Positions 54,439 through 63,989 of a DNA stretch of 64,000 nucleotides are shown in pieces. Both the position numbers and the translations under genes were made by a program. Source of the stretch: Psychrobacillus sp042885655 (GTDB lineage: Bacteria > Bacillota > Bacilli > Bacillales_A > Planococcaceae); contig NZ_JBHVRO010000001.1 in assembly GCF_042885655.1 (NCBI RefSeq), forward strand, positions 186,001-250,000, read 5' to 3'. A model generated the notes under the pieces. That model ran no database searches, was not told the DNA's origin, and saw only the letters and a list, made by a program, of their open reading frames with translations. The first letter of the stretch is position 1; the number at the start of each line of letters is the position of its first letter.

Positions 54439-55791
54439 ATGGCATTTGAATTTCGATTACCGGATATCGGAGAAGGTATACATGAAGGCGAAATCGTTAA
54501 ATGGTTTGTGAAAGCAGGAGACGAAGTTGCAGAAGATGATATTTTATGCGAAGTCCAAAACGATAAAGCAGTCGTTGAAATTCCATCCCCTGTTAAAGGG
54601 AAAGTTACGGAAGTTTTAGTAAGCGAAGGTACAGTAGCAGTAGTTGGAGACGTGCTAATAAGATTAGATGCTCCTGGATATGAAGATTTACATTTTAAAG
54701 GACATGACAACGAGTCTAATGCTGCAACTGAAAAAACTGAAGCACAAGTTCAATCTACAGCAGAAGCAGGTCAAGCGATTGATAAAGAAGCAACAAAAGC
54801 TCCTGAGAAGAAAGAATTATCAAATGAACAGCCAAAAGAAGTAGCGAAAGGTAGCAAACGCATAATCGCTATGCCATCAGTACGTAAATTTGCACGTGAT
54901 AACGAAGTAAACATCGCTGAAGTTTCTGGTACTGGGAAAAATGGTCGTATTCTAAAAGAAGATATCGAAGCTTTCTTATCAGGTGATCAAAAGCCTGCTG
55001 AAGTTGCAATCGAAACAAAAACGGAAGAAGCACCGAAAGAAACGAAGATTGAAGAAAAAGCTTCTGCACCAATTTCATTAGAAGGTGAATTCCCAGAAAC
55101 GCGAGAAAAGATTTCTGGTATTCGTAAAGCAATTGCAAAGGCAATGGTTCATTCTAAACACACTGCTCCTCATGTAACATTAATGGACGAAGTAGATGTA
55201 ACAGAACTAGTTGTCCATCGCAAAAAGTTCAAAGACATTGCTGCTGAGAAAAATATTAAATTAACGTACTTACCATATGTAGTAAAAGCATTAGTTAGTA
55301 CATTACGTGAATTCCCTCAATTGAACACATCATATGATGATGCAACAAGTGAAGTTATTCAAAAGCATTATTTCAATATTGGAATCGCTGCAGATACGGA
55401 CAAGGGATTATTAGTTCCTGTTATTAAACACGCGGACCGAAAATCAGTATTTGCTATTTCAGATGAAATTAACACACTTGCAGGTAAAGCACGTGATGGA
55501 AAATTATCACCTTCTGAAATGAAAGGCGCATCATGCTCTATTACGAATATCGGGTCTGCTGGTGGCCAATGGTTTACACCAGTTATTAACCATCCAGAGG
55601 TTGCAATTCTTGGGATTGGTAGAATTTCAGAAAAACCTGTAATAAAAAATGGTGAAATTGTAGCCGCTCCTGTGTTAGCATTATCTTTGAGCTTTGATCA
55701 TCGTATGATCGACGGTGCGACTGCTCAACATGCGTTGAACCATATTAAACGTTTGCTAAGCAGTCCAGAATTATTATTAATGGAGGCGTAA
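54439..55791 (+). CDS. pdhC: dihydrolipoamide acetyltransferase (E2)
   Basis: The 450-residue protein has one lipoyl domain (residues 1-80) with the lipoate-accepting Lys at about 43 in EVQNDKAVVE, an Ala/Glu/Lys-rich linker, a peripheral subunit-binding domain (about 139-180, MPSVRKFARDN...GRILKEDIEAF), another linker and the catalytic domain (about 215-450) with SFDHRMIDG near the end. It forms the 60-mer core of the complex. ATG 54439 gives the MAFEFRLPDIGEG start seen in homologues; GTG 54430 is upstream of the main ribosome site. Confidence 0.96.
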   Translation: MAFEFRLPDIGEGIHEGEIVKWFVKAGDEVAEDDILCEVQNDKAVVEIPSPVKGKVTEVLVSEGTVAVVGDVLIRLDAPGYEDLHFKGHDNESNAATEKTEAQVQSTAEAGQAIDKEATKAPEKKELSNEQPKEVAKGSKRIIAMPSVRKFARDNEVNIAEVSGTGKNGRILKEDIEAFLSGDQKPAEVAIETKTEEAPKETKIEEKASAPISLEGEFPETREKISGIRKAIAKAMVHSKHTAPHVTLMDEVDVTELVVHRKKFKDIAAEKNIKLTYLPYVVKALVSTLREFPQLNTSYDDATSEVIQKHYFNIGIAADTDKGLLVPVIKHADRKSVFAISDEINTLAGKARDGKLSPSEMKGASCSITNIGSAGGQWFTPVINHPEVAILGIGRISEKPVIKNGEIVAAPVLALSLSFDHRMIDGATAQHALNHIKRLLSSPELLLMEA

Positions 55792-55794
55792 AAA

Positions 55795-57207
55795 ATGGTA
55801 GTAGGAGATTTCCCGATTGAAACAGATACTTTAGTTATTGGTTCAGGTCCCGGGGGATATGTAGCTGCAATTCGTGCTGCACAAACTGGACAAAAAGTAG
55901 TAGTTGTAGAAAAAGAACATATCGGTGGCGTTTGTTTAAACGTTGGTTGTATACCATCTAAAGCGTTAATATCTGTTGGACATCGTTTTGAACAAGCGAA
56001 ACATGCAGATGACATGGGTATTACAGCTACTGATGTGAAAATTGACTTTTCAAAAGCTCAAGCTTTCAAGGATAGCGTTGTAAAAAAATTAACTAGCGGT
56101 GTTTCTGGTCTCTTAAAAGGAAACAAAATCGATGTAGTCATGGGTGAAGCATATTTTGTTGATGCTAACACTGTTCGTGTAATGGATGAAAAATCTGCTC
56201 AAACATATACATTTAAAAATGCAATTATAGCAACTGGATCTCGTCCAGTAGAAATTCCAACGTTTAAATACACTAAACGTGTACTTAACTCAACGGGTGC
56301 TTTAAGCTTACCTGAAATTCCAGGAAACCTTGTTGTAATCGGTGGAGGTTATATTGGTACAGAACTAGGTTCTGCATTTGCTAACCTAGGATCTAATGTA
56401 ACAATTATTGAAGGCGGCGATGACATTTTAGCTGGTTTCGAGAAACAAATGACTACTATCGTTAAAAAAGGCTTGAAGAAAAAAGGCGTTGAAATCGCGG
56501 TTAAAGCTTCTGCTAAAGGTGTAGAAGAAACTGAAACTGGCGTAGTAGTAACATATGAAGTTGGCGGAGAAGAGAAAAAAGTTGAAGCTGATTATGTATT
56601 AGTTACTGTTGGACGTCGACCTAACACTGACGAAATGGGTCTAGAAGAGCTAGGTATCAAATTTGCTGAACGCGGATTATTAGAAGTAGATAAACAATGC
56701 CGTACAAGCATAAATAATATTTATGCAATCGGTGATATTGTAGCAGGTCCTCAACTTGCTCATAAAGCATCATATGAAGGTAAAGTTGCTGCAGAAGCAA
56801 TTGCTGGTCAATCTTCTGTTGTGGATTATTTAGCAATCCCAGCAGTTTGCTTTACAGATCCAGAAATGGCTACAGTTGGTTTAAATGAAGCTCAAGCAAA
56901 AGAGCAAGGATATGACGTTGCAGCTGGGAAGTTCCCATTTGGTGCAAATGGTCGCGCACTTGCACTAAATGCTGGTGATGGTTTCGTTAAACTAGTTTCT
57001 CGCAAAGAAGATGGATTACTTCTTGGGGCACAAATTGTAGGTCAAGGAGCTTCAGATATGATTGCTGAACTTGGTTTAGCAATTGAAGCTGGTATGACAG
57101 TGGAAGATATTGCAATGACAATTCACGCACATCCAACACTTGGAGAAATTGCAATGGAAGCTGCAGAAGTTGTTATGGGTCATCCAATCCATATTCTTTC
57201 AAAATAA
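55795..57207 (+). CDS. pdhD: dihydrolipoamide dehydrogenase (E3)
   Basis: The 470-residue flavoprotein has an FAD motif VIGSGPGGYVAAIRAAQ, a redox-active disulphide in GGVCLNVGCIPSKA (about residues 45-50), the NAD motif GGGYIGTELGSAF (about 184) and the active-site His in HAHPTLGE (about 448). It reoxidises dihydrolipoamide in this and probably other 2-oxoacid complexes. It is the last gene of the operon. Confidence 0.97.
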   Translation: MVVGDFPIETDTLVIGSGPGGYVAAIRAAQTGQKVVVVEKEHIGGVCLNVGCIPSKALISVGHRFEQAKHADDMGITATDVKIDFSKAQAFKDSVVKKLTSGVSGLLKGNKIDVVMGEAYFVDANTVRVMDEKSAQTYTFKNAIIATGSRPVEIPTFKYTKRVLNSTGALSLPEIPGNLVVIGGGYIGTELGSAFANLGSNVTIIEGGDDILAGFEKQMTTIVKKGLKKKGVEIAVKASAKGVEETETGVVVTYEVGGEEKKVEADYVLVTVGRRPNTDEMGLEELGIKFAERGLLEVDKQCRTSINNIYAIGDIVAGPQLAHKASYEGKVAAEAIAGQSSVVDYLAIPAVCFTDPEMATVGLNEAQAKEQGYDVAAGKFPFGANGRALALNAGDGFVKLVSRKEDGLLLGAQIVGQGASDMIAELGLAIEAGMTVEDIAMTIHAHPTLGEIAMEAAEVVMGHPIHILSK

Positions 57208-57216
57208 AATTATAAG

Positions 57217-57263
57217 AAAAACTACTTGATAGATGGGATTTTCATCTTCAAGTAGTTTTTTTG
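57217..57263. terminator. bidirectional terminator between pdhD and tetR
   Basis: AAAAACTACTTGA and TCAAGTAGTTTTTTT form the stem around about 18 bases. It overlaps the last codons of the convergent TetR gene. Confidence 0.85.
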
Positions 57264-57874
57264 TTTTCTATATTCACTAAAAATTCCTCTTCTAAGTAGG
57301 GAGTCGTTAGGCCAGCTGCTAAAGAATCAATTCTAGCTAGTAGAAAAGTTGCTAACTTTTTAAAATCAAATTTTTTATTATACATAATAATTAATTCAAC
57401 ATACCCCTTAATGATTCCTTTAATAATTACAGTCATATCAGGAACATGACTTTGTATTGTTGAACCATATGCCTCTACTAACAAAGCTTTTAAAGCATCA
57501 TTTAGTTGTTTATCCATTTCTTTCATTAATATGAATAACTCTCTGTCATCAGGTTTTGTTTGTTCTCTCAAAAGCATTAATATAAAGTCGGAATATTGAT
57601 CTATTTCTTCAAATTGAATACATAAAAATAGTTTAAGTTTCTCTTTTGGTGAACTATCCATATCAAATACGCTCGTAATTTTTTTAGAAACTCTGTCAAT
57701 AAATAATTCAAATATGCAGAAAAGTAAACTTTCTTTTGATTTGAAATATAAATAAAATGCTCCTTTGGAAATGCCGCAAGCTTCCGTAATTTCTTGAACA
57801 GAAGTTGTTTCAAAGCCATTTTTTGCGAATAGTTCAACTGCTTTTTCAATTATTAATAATTTTTTATCTGGCAA
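57248..57874 (-). CDS. TetR-family repressor of the adjacent RND exporter
   Basis: The 208-residue protein has an N-terminal helix-turn-helix, AVELFAKNGFETTSVQEITE to GISKGAFYLYFKSKESLL (about residues 10-55), and an all-helical ligand domain. The proposed start is TTG 57874 after AGGGTG; longer open frame to 57964 runs through the operators. It is divergent from the SwrC-like RND gene with two operator-like repeats between them. The pair equals yerO-yerP (swrC) of B. subtilis in layout. Confidence 0.85.
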   Translation of the reverse strand: MPDKKLLIIEKAVELFAKNGFETTSVQEITEACGISKGAFYLYFKSKESLLFCIFELFIDRVSKKITSVFDMDSSPKEKLKLFLCIQFEEIDQYSDFILMLLREQTKPDDRELFILMKEMDKQLNDALKALLVEAYGSTIQSHVPDMTVIIKGIIKGYVELIIMYNKKFDFKKLATFLLARIDSLAAGLTTPYLEEEFLVNIENKKTT

Positions 57875-57906
57875 ATGAACACCCTGCTTTCTAAAAAGTT
57901 GACGAA

Positions 57907-57954
57907 TGACTGACTGGTCATTTACTATTATAAAGTAATGTGACTGACTGGTCA
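57907..57954. promoter_or_regulatory. twin TetR-type operators in the divergent promoter region
   Basis: TGACTGACTGGTCA occurs twice without mismatch, at 57907-57920 and 57941-57954, starting 34 bases apart. Each copy has TGAC and GTCA as inverted ends. TATTATAAAG lies between them, suitable for a -10 box. The plus-strand RND gene begins 25 bases after the second copy. Confidence 0.8.
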
Positions 57955-57979
57955 AAATAAACAAACATGGGGGAGAATA

Positions 57980-60900
57980 ATGAATTCCATAATTAACTTC
58001 GTAATGAAGAATAAATTAGCAGTATGGCTTTTAACATTAATAATAACTGTTGCAGGTATTTATGCAGGTACTCGAATGAAACTTGAAACAATTCCAGATA
58101 TTACAATACCAGTAATTACTGTAACAACTGTTTACCCTGGTGCTACACCTGAACAAGTTGCACAGGACGTATCCGAACCGTTTGAAAAAGCAGTTAGTAA
58201 TCTAGCAGGTGTGAAAACGGTTAGTTCAACTTCTTTTCAAAATGCCTCTTCACTTCAAATTGAGTATACATATGGAGTTGACATGAAGGAAGCGGAAACC
58301 GAAGTAAAAGACGCATTAGACAAGATAAAGAAACCAGATAATGTGAAAGATCCTTCGGTTGCAAGAATTAGCATAAATGCATTCCCAGTTATCGCATTAA
58401 GTGTTTCAAATAAACAAAAAGATTTAGATTCGTTAACAAACGATGTAGAAAAAATAATTGTTCCTAAACTAAAAGGTATTGAAGGCGTGTCTTCCGTAGC
58501 GGTTTCAGGACAACAAGTAGAAGAAGTAAGTTTAGTTTTTGACCAAGAGAAACTGGCTCAATTAGGACTAAATGAATCTACGGTTAAAATGATTGTACAA
58601 GGAACTAATGTAACAATGCCTTTAGGATTATTTCAATTTGATGATGAAGAACAATCAGTTGTAGTAGACGGGAAAGTTACCACATTAGAAGACTTGGAAA
58701 ATATTAAAATTCCTGTAGCAAGTCCTACTGGAATGAGTTCAGTTACATTAAAGGAAATCGCTAAAATTAACTTTATTGGTAAAGCGGAATCTATTTCACG
58801 TACAAATGGTCAAGAAGCGATTGCTATTCAAATTGTGAAAGCACAAGATGCAAATACCGTAGAAGTAGTAAATGCTGTAAAAGATATGATCCCTGAGTTA
58901 AACAAAGATTTTGATGGCATAGATATTAAGGTAACATTAGACCAAGGAGAGCCAATTGAAGCTTCTGTTGATACGATGATCAATAAGGCGTTGTTTGGAG
59001 CACTATTTGCAGTCTTAGTTATTTTATTATTTTTACGTAACTTTAAGTCAACAATCATATCGATTATTTCAATTCCATTATCCATATTAATTGCGTTTAT
59101 ATTATTGAACCAAATGGATATTACATTAAATATGATGACTTTAGGTGCGATGACGGTCGCGATCGCTCGGGTAATTGATGATTCGATTGTTGTAGTGGAG
59201 AATATCTATCGTCGAATGAGTTTACCAAGCGAAAAACTAAAAGGTAGAGATTTAATTCGTGAAGCGACAAAAGAAATGTTTATTCCGATTATGTCATCCA
59301 CTTTAGTAACGATTGCTGTATTCTTACCACTTGGCTTAGTAAGTGGCATGGTAGGAGAGCTATTTTTACCATTTGCATTAACGATGGTATTTGCCCTACT
59401 TGCATCTCTTTTAGTTGCAGTTACAATAGTTCCAATGCTATCCCACACTTTATTCAGAAAGAATATGGAAAAAGGGGTAGGAGCACATAAAGAAACACAA
59501 GGAAAACTTGCAACAGGTTATAAAAAAATATTGAATAGTGCATTAAATCATAAAGCAATTACGTCCATTTCAGCTGTTATTGTTTTAGCAGCAAGTTTGT
59601 TTTTAATTCCAGTTGTGGGAGTAAGCTTCTTGCCTGATGAAGAACAAAAAATGATGTATGTAACATATACACCTGACGCTGGTGAAACTACTAAGGATGT
59701 AAATGCTAGTGTGGAAGAAGTAGAAAACTATTTCTTGAAGAAAGACAAAGTGGATATTGTTCAAGTATCTATCGGTGGAGCAAATCCAATGTCTCCAGGT
59801 GCTTCTAATAGCGCTTTAATGTATGTTACATTCGATTCAGATACTGCGGAATTTTCCAAAGTTAAAGAAGATGCATTGAAAGATATTCAAGCATTTGATG
59901 TGAAAGGTGAATGGAAATCACAAGAATTCTCTACAAGTGGTTCAAGTAACAAAGTAAGTTACTACATTTATGGAAATAACAAAAAAGATATTGAACCAGT
60001 AGTAGAAAAAATTGCAACTATATTAGAGGATGATAAGGATTTAAAAGATGTCGATACAAGCTTATCAAAATCATATAAAGAATATACATTTGTTGTTGAT
60101 AAAGAAAAATTGACACAATATGGTTTAACAACAGCACAAATTGGTATGAAGTTAAACCCAAACGTCCCACGTGAAGTGTTAACAACTATTACAAAAGATG
60201 ATCAGACCGTGGATGTGTATATCGATCAGCAGAAGGAAAAACCATCTTCCGTAGATGACTTACTAAAACAAACTATTGCAACTCCAGTTGGGCTAGAAGT
60301 TCCTATTTCTGAATTAGTAACAATTCAAAAAGGAAAAAGTTCAGACACAGTTAGTCGTCGAGAAGGAAAAATCTTTGCTAGTGCTTCTGGTACTTTAACT
60401 GCCAAAGATGTAGCTAAAACTACGAAAGATATTCAAGCTAAAATTGATAAATTAGATGTACCTGCAGGAGTAGAAATCAAAACTGCTGGTGTTACGGAAG
60501 ATATTACACAAGCATTTACACAATTAGGATTAGCAATGCTTGCTGCAATTGCAATTGTGTATTTAATACTAGTGATTACATTTGGTGGAGGGCTTGCACC
60601 GTTTGCTATCCTGTTCTCTTTACCATTCACTGCGATTGGAGCTCTAGTAGGTTTAGCAATTGCTGGTGAAACATTAAGTGTGTCTTCGATGCTAGGATTG
60701 CTAATGCTGATTGGTATTGTGGTAACAAACGCTATTGTTTTAATTGACCGAGTAATCCATAAAGAAAAAGAAGGACTTCCAACGCGTGAAGCCATTTTAG
60801 AAGCTGGTGCAACTCGACTTCGACCAATCTTAATGACTGCACTTGCTACGATTGGTGCTTTAATACCACTTGCCATTGGAGCAGAAGGTAGCGGTCTAAT

Positions 60901-61027
60901 TTCGAAAGGTTTAGGAGTTACGGTTATCGGTGGTTTAACAAGTTCTACTTTATTAACATTAATTTTCGTACCAATGGTATATGAGTTTTTTGCAAAATTT
61001 AGAAGAAAAAAAGGTTCAAATAACTAA
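57980..61027 (+). CDS. swrC: RND exporter, SwrC (YerP)-like
   Basis: The 1015-residue exporter has the AcrB plan (one helix, large loop, five to six helices, repeated). Its N terminus, MNSIINFVMKNKLAVWLLTL and then MKLETIPDITIP, follows B. subtilis SwrC, which confers surfactin tolerance and swarming. The helix-4 relay motif is ARVIDDSIVVVENIYRR (about residue 398) with both Asp present, unlike the first RND protein. No membrane fusion protein or outer-membrane gene is near. It is regulated by the adjacent TetR protein. Confidence 0.92.
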   Translation: MNSIINFVMKNKLAVWLLTLIITVAGIYAGTRMKLETIPDITIPVITVTTVYPGATPEQVAQDVSEPFEKAVSNLAGVKTVSSTSFQNASSLQIEYTYGVDMKEAETEVKDALDKIKKPDNVKDPSVARISINAFPVIALSVSNKQKDLDSLTNDVEKIIVPKLKGIEGVSSVAVSGQQVEEVSLVFDQEKLAQLGLNESTVKMIVQGTNVTMPLGLFQFDDEEQSVVVDGKVTTLEDLENIKIPVASPTGMSSVTLKEIAKINFIGKAESISRTNGQEAIAIQIVKAQDANTVEVVNAVKDMIPELNKDFDGIDIKVTLDQGEPIEASVDTMINKALFGALFAVLVILLFLRNFKSTIISIISIPLSILIAFILLNQMDITLNMMTLGAMTVAIARVIDDSIVVVENIYRRMSLPSEKLKGRDLIREATKEMFIPIMSSTLVTIAVFLPLGLVSGMVGELFLPFALTMVFALLASLLVAVTIVPMLSHTLFRKNMEKGVGAHKETQGKLATGYKKILNSALNHKAITSISAVIVLAASLFLIPVVGVSFLPDEEQKMMYVTYTPDAGETTKDVNASVEEVENYFLKKDKVDIVQVSIGGANPMSPGASNSALMYVTFDSDTAEFSKVKEDALKDIQAFDVKGEWKSQEFSTSGSSNKVSYYIYGNNKKDIEPVVEKIATILEDDKDLKDVDTSLSKSYKEYTFVVDKEKLTQYGLTTAQIGMKLNPNVPREVLTTITKDDQTVDVYIDQQKEKPSSVDDLLKQTIATPVGLEVPISELVTIQKGKSSDTVSRREGKIFASASGTLTAKDVAKTTKDIQAKIDKLDVPAGVEIKTAGVTEDITQAFTQLGLAMLAAIAIVYLILVITFGGGLAPFAILFSLPFTAIGALVGLAIAGETLSVSSMLGLLMLIGIVVTNAIVLIDRVIHKEKEGLPTREAILEAGATRLRPILMTALATIGALIPLAIGAEGSGLISKGLGVTVIGGLTSSTLLTLIFVPMVYEFFAKFRRKKGSNN

Positions 61028-61040
61028 AGATACTGAAAAT

Positions 61041-61077
61041 GGCTGTGTGGATATACTCTACACAGCTATCTTTTTTT
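61041..61077 (+). terminator. terminator after the SwrC-like gene
   Basis: GCTGTGT faces ACACAGC with a loop of about 11 bases, followed by TATCTTTTTTT. Confidence 0.75.
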
Positions 61078-61105
61078 AATGGTAGAATTAGGATGGAAAG
61101 GAATG

Positions 61106-61933
61106 GTGATTAAATTGAAACTTATAAAATGGTTTGTATTTGTAGCATTAGTGCTTGTCCTATCAGCATGTACAGTGGATCAAGAAAAAACGAAAGTTGA
61201 TAAAGAAAGTAAAGAATCATCTGGAGTGGCATCAGTAGAACCTATTGAGGAAACACCAGGTGAAAATGTAGAACAACCTGTAGAAGAGGAGAAGCAAGAA
61301 GTCCTCTACGAATTAAACCCAGCAAATTGGACTTTTAAACCTATCGGTGATGCAAGTCCAAAGGTCATACTTTTCACGATTGATGATGCTCCAGATAAAT
61401 ATGCAGTAGAAATGGCAACGACTTTAAAAGAATTAAATGTACCTGCTATATTTTTTGTAAATGGCCATTTTCTCGATTCGGAAAAAGGAAAATCCGATTT
61501 AAAAGCTATTCATGATATGGGATTTCTTATAGGAAATCATACACAAACACACGCGAATTTAAAAAATAGCACTGAGGACAAACAAAGGGAAGAAATCCTA
61601 AAAGTGAACGAAACTGTGGAAGCCATTATTGGGGAAAAACCTAAATTCTTCCGTGCTCCATTTGGTGTAAATACGGATTTCAGTAGAGCACTTGTTCAAA
61701 GTGAAGGAATGCTTCTTATGAACTGGACATACGGCTATGATTGGGAAAAACAATATATGGATTCTGCTAAATTAACAGATATTATGTTAAATACTGAGTA
61801 CTTGACGAACGGTGCAAATTTATTAATGCATGATAGAAAGTGGACTTCTGAAGCCCTAAGAGGAATGGTAGAAGGTTTTCGCGAAAAAGGATATGATTTT
61901 ATCGATCCGCATACGATTAAGGGAATAGAATAG
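61106..61933 (+). CDS. polysaccharide deacetylase lipoprotein (NodB fold)
   Basis: This protein of about 275 residues has a signal peptide with lipobox LVLSAC, an acidic Glu/Pro-rich linker and a NodB domain from about residue 80. Motif 1 is TIDDAPDK (two Asp), motif 2 GNHTQTHANL (two His) and motif 3 FRAPFG. These residues bind metal in N-deacetylases of peptidoglycan or chitin. GTG 61106 is taken as start, four bases from AAAGG; ATG 61103 and TTG 61115 are alternatives. It has its own terminator. Confidence 0.82.
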   Translation: MIKLKLIKWFVFVALVLVLSACTVDQEKTKVDKESKESSGVASVEPIEETPGENVEQPVEEEKQEVLYELNPANWTFKPIGDASPKVILFTIDDAPDKYAVEMATTLKELNVPAIFFVNGHFLDSEKGKSDLKAIHDMGFLIGNHTQTHANLKNSTEDKQREEILKVNETVEAIIGEKPKFFRAPFGVNTDFSRALVQSEGMLLMNWTYGYDWEKQYMDSAKLTDIMLNTEYLTNGANLLMHDRKWTSEALRGMVEGFREKGYDFIDPHTIKGIE

Positions 61934-61942
61934 TAAGGGGTA

Positions 61943-61984
61943 ATACATTTGCGTGAATATTATTTCACGTAAATGTATTTTTTT
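61943..61984 (+). terminator. terminator after the deacetylase gene
   Basis: AATACATTTGCGTGAA pairs with TTTCACGTAAATGTATT and runs into TTTTTTT. Confidence 0.9.
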
Positions 61985-61989
61985 TAAGC

Positions 61990-62300
61990 AAAGAACAAGT
62001 TTATATCCGTTGCAGGCGAACGCTTTCCGCTCCAATCCAACGTGCAAATGGATTTTCGTCCTGTGAAACCAGTGTTCATAGTACTTAAAAGAATTAAATA
62101 ATACCGTGGATTTCCGTTTCAGGTGGACGCGTTCCGCGGGGTGAGCGATGAACCATCACCGTCGCATTCGCGTCGTTTGTGATGGCTCATCTGTCTCACA
62201 GAGGGACAAAGGCTAAGAGCGCCACATCGTGTGGCAACGCCTTCGTGACCAACATCCTGTTGGCCTCCGACTGTAGTCGCCACCTTTCACTACTATGCAT
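61990..62300. repeat. family B GC-rich repeats (B8, B9)
   Basis: Two blocks: TATCCGTTGCAGGCGAACGC with TTTCCGCTCCAATCCAACGT (61999-62045), and GGATTTCCGTTTCAGGTGGA with CGCGTTCCGCGGGG, GCAACGCCTTCGTGACCAAC and TGTTGGCCTC (62106-62285). 62300-62520 is plain AT-rich sequence with nothing I can identify. Confidence 0.65.
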
Positions 62301-62519
62301 TAAGTGAGTAGTAGCTAAAAGAGGATTTAGCCCAGCTATTGCGAAGAGGATAGAAATAGTCTAATAGTGCATGCCATCCTATAAACGTTGTGGATAAGAG
62401 TTGCTATTGCTTAGTGAAATTTTGTGCGTCCGGATAAAATGTAGTTCCCTAACTAATGTTCATAGAATTTAAATGTCATCTATCTTACTAAGCAAGAATC
62501 AATCGTCCCATACATACTA

Positions 62520-62765
62520 GTTGATAGGAACACAGGCGGCGACTTCTGCGGGAATAGCAGATGTTTTCTGCACGCAAAGCGGAGCGGCAGGTGCATGAGC
62601 GGAAGGCCTCGCAGGAACGCAGGATAGGGAAGGAAGACTAAAGGCGCCTCTTCCCTGAGGCAACGCCTTCATGACCAACATCCTGTTGGCCTAGGTGACT
62701 GTAGCCATGCCCGCGAAAGCGTCCGCCGCAGCGGAAAGCAACGTCATTTCCAAGTGGCTCTTTTT
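62520..62765. repeat. family B GC-rich repeat, long copy (B2)
   Basis: GGCGACTTCTGCGGGAATAG, GCATGAGCGGAAGGCCTCGC, GGCAACGCCTTCATGACCAA, CCTGTTGGCC and GCGTCCGCCGCAGCGGAAAG occur in the order of B1 at 9875-10110. Confidence 0.75.
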
Positions 62766-62901
62766 AAAAGGACCTGGAGTCTTCTTGCCCTGTTTTTCTA
62801 GGAATAACAATAGACCTCGAGAAATAATAGGAGTAAAATAGTGCATATTCAAAGTGAGTAGGAGGTTTGGCTTTAAGGGGATTCCTTTTAAAGTAATTTG
62901 T

Positions 62902-63276
62902 ATGAAGCGATATATAAGAGTAATTATTCAAGTTGGTATATTATTTATATTTTCACTTATAGGCACACTCATTGTGCATTCATTACATATTAAATTTCCA
63001 GGAAGTATAGTAGGCTTAATTTTATTGTTTATTTCTTTATATTTCAAATTAATACCAGTTTCTTTCATAAAAGAAGGAGCAGGTTTTTTACTTAGTATAT
63101 TGGCGTTATTTTTCGTTCCCGCAACGGTTGGAGTTATGAATTATCCAGAGCTATTGTCTGTTCATGGATTTTTAGTACTAATTGCAGTAATGGTCAGTAC
63201 GATATTTACAATTGTAGTTTCGGGAAGGATATGTCAATATTTAGAAAATAAAGAAGGCTCAAAGGTGGAAGAATAA
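62902..63276 (+). CDS. LrgA/CidA-family membrane protein
   Basis: The 124-residue protein has four helices and the family pattern FSLIGTLIVHSLHIKFPGSIVGL, cited in parts, with FPGS near residue 37, and VPATVGVMNY (about 80). LrgA/CidA proteins were described as holin-like, and newer work treats the pair with LrgB as a transporter of pyruvate and other small acids. The start at ATG 62902 has only a weak AAAG site; GTG 62854 lies before AGGAGG. The lrgB-like gene overlaps its stop by one base. Confidence 0.85.
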   Translation: MKRYIRVIIQVGILFIFSLIGTLIVHSLHIKFPGSIVGLILLFISLYFKLIPVSFIKEGAGFLLSILALFFVPATVGVMNYPELLSVHGFLVLIAVMVSTIFTIVVSGRICQYLENKEGSKVEE

Positions 63277-63950
63277 TGATTGCTATTGGAATGATTTTGG
63301 GGACTATTTTCATTTATTTTCTAATGAGAAAAATAAATGTTCGCTTTACAACACCTTTTTTATTACCGATATTAACAACCACAATTCTGATCATAATATT
63401 ATTAAGCATTTTTTCTTTTTCTTATGATTCCTATATGAGTGGTGCAAAATGGATTGACACCATGCTAGGTCCGGCTGTTGTAAGCCTTGCATATCCATTA
63501 TATATGCAAAGGGGTCTTATAAAAAAATATAAGCTTACCATTTTAACAAGTATTATTGTTGCGATGTTTTCTGGTTTAGTAAGTATCATAACATTTGCTA
63601 AACTGTTAAGAATGGAACATAAATTAATTCATTCGTTGCTCCCGAAATCCATTACCACGCCTGTTGCTATGCAAATTAGTGAATCGATTGGTGGTAATCC
63701 TGCATTGACTGCTGTTTTCGTAATTATAGCGGGTTTAACAGGGGCATTGCTTGGCCCATTAATTTTTAAAATATTTCGTATTGAAACGCCAATTAGTAGA
63801 GGGGTTTCGATCGGAAGTGCTTCACATGGTTTTGGTGTTTCAAAGTTAACTGAATATGGAGAGCAAACATTTTCCTTGGGTTCTGTATCAATGACAATTA
63901 GTGCAGTGATTGGAGCTTTTATATGTCCATTAATTGCAATGTTTATATAA
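63276..63950 (+). CDS. LrgB/CidB-family membrane protein
   Basis: This 224-residue protein has about six helices and the LrgB motifs AVVSLAYPLY (about residue 70), LPKSITTPVAMQISESIGG (about 123) and SHGFGVSK (about 187). It probably forms one complex with the LrgA-type protein encoded just before (TAATG overlap). No LytTR-type regulator gene is in the window, so regulation is unknown. Confidence 0.9.
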   Translation: MIAIGMILGTIFIYFLMRKINVRFTTPFLLPILTTTILIIILLSIFSFSYDSYMSGAKWIDTMLGPAVVSLAYPLYMQRGLIKKYKLTILTSIIVAMFSGLVSIITFAKLLRMEHKLIHSLLPKSITTPVAMQISESIGGNPALTAVFVIIAGLTGALLGPLIFKIFRIETPISRGVSIGSASHGFGVSKLTEYGEQTFSLGSVSMTISAVIGAFICPLIAMFI

Positions 63951-63951
63951 T

Positions 63952-63989
63952 AAAAAGAGAGTTGAAGTTTAAACTTCATCTCTCTTTTT
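63952..63989 (+). terminator. terminator after the lrgAB-like pair
   Basis: AAAAAGAGAGTTGAAGTTT pairs with AAACTTCATCTCTCTTTTT (one mismatch). Confidence 0.85.

Noticed and set aside
57875..57964. Longer start for the TetR repressor
   Set aside because: It would be translated from the operator region; the HTH begins normally from the TTG at 57874.
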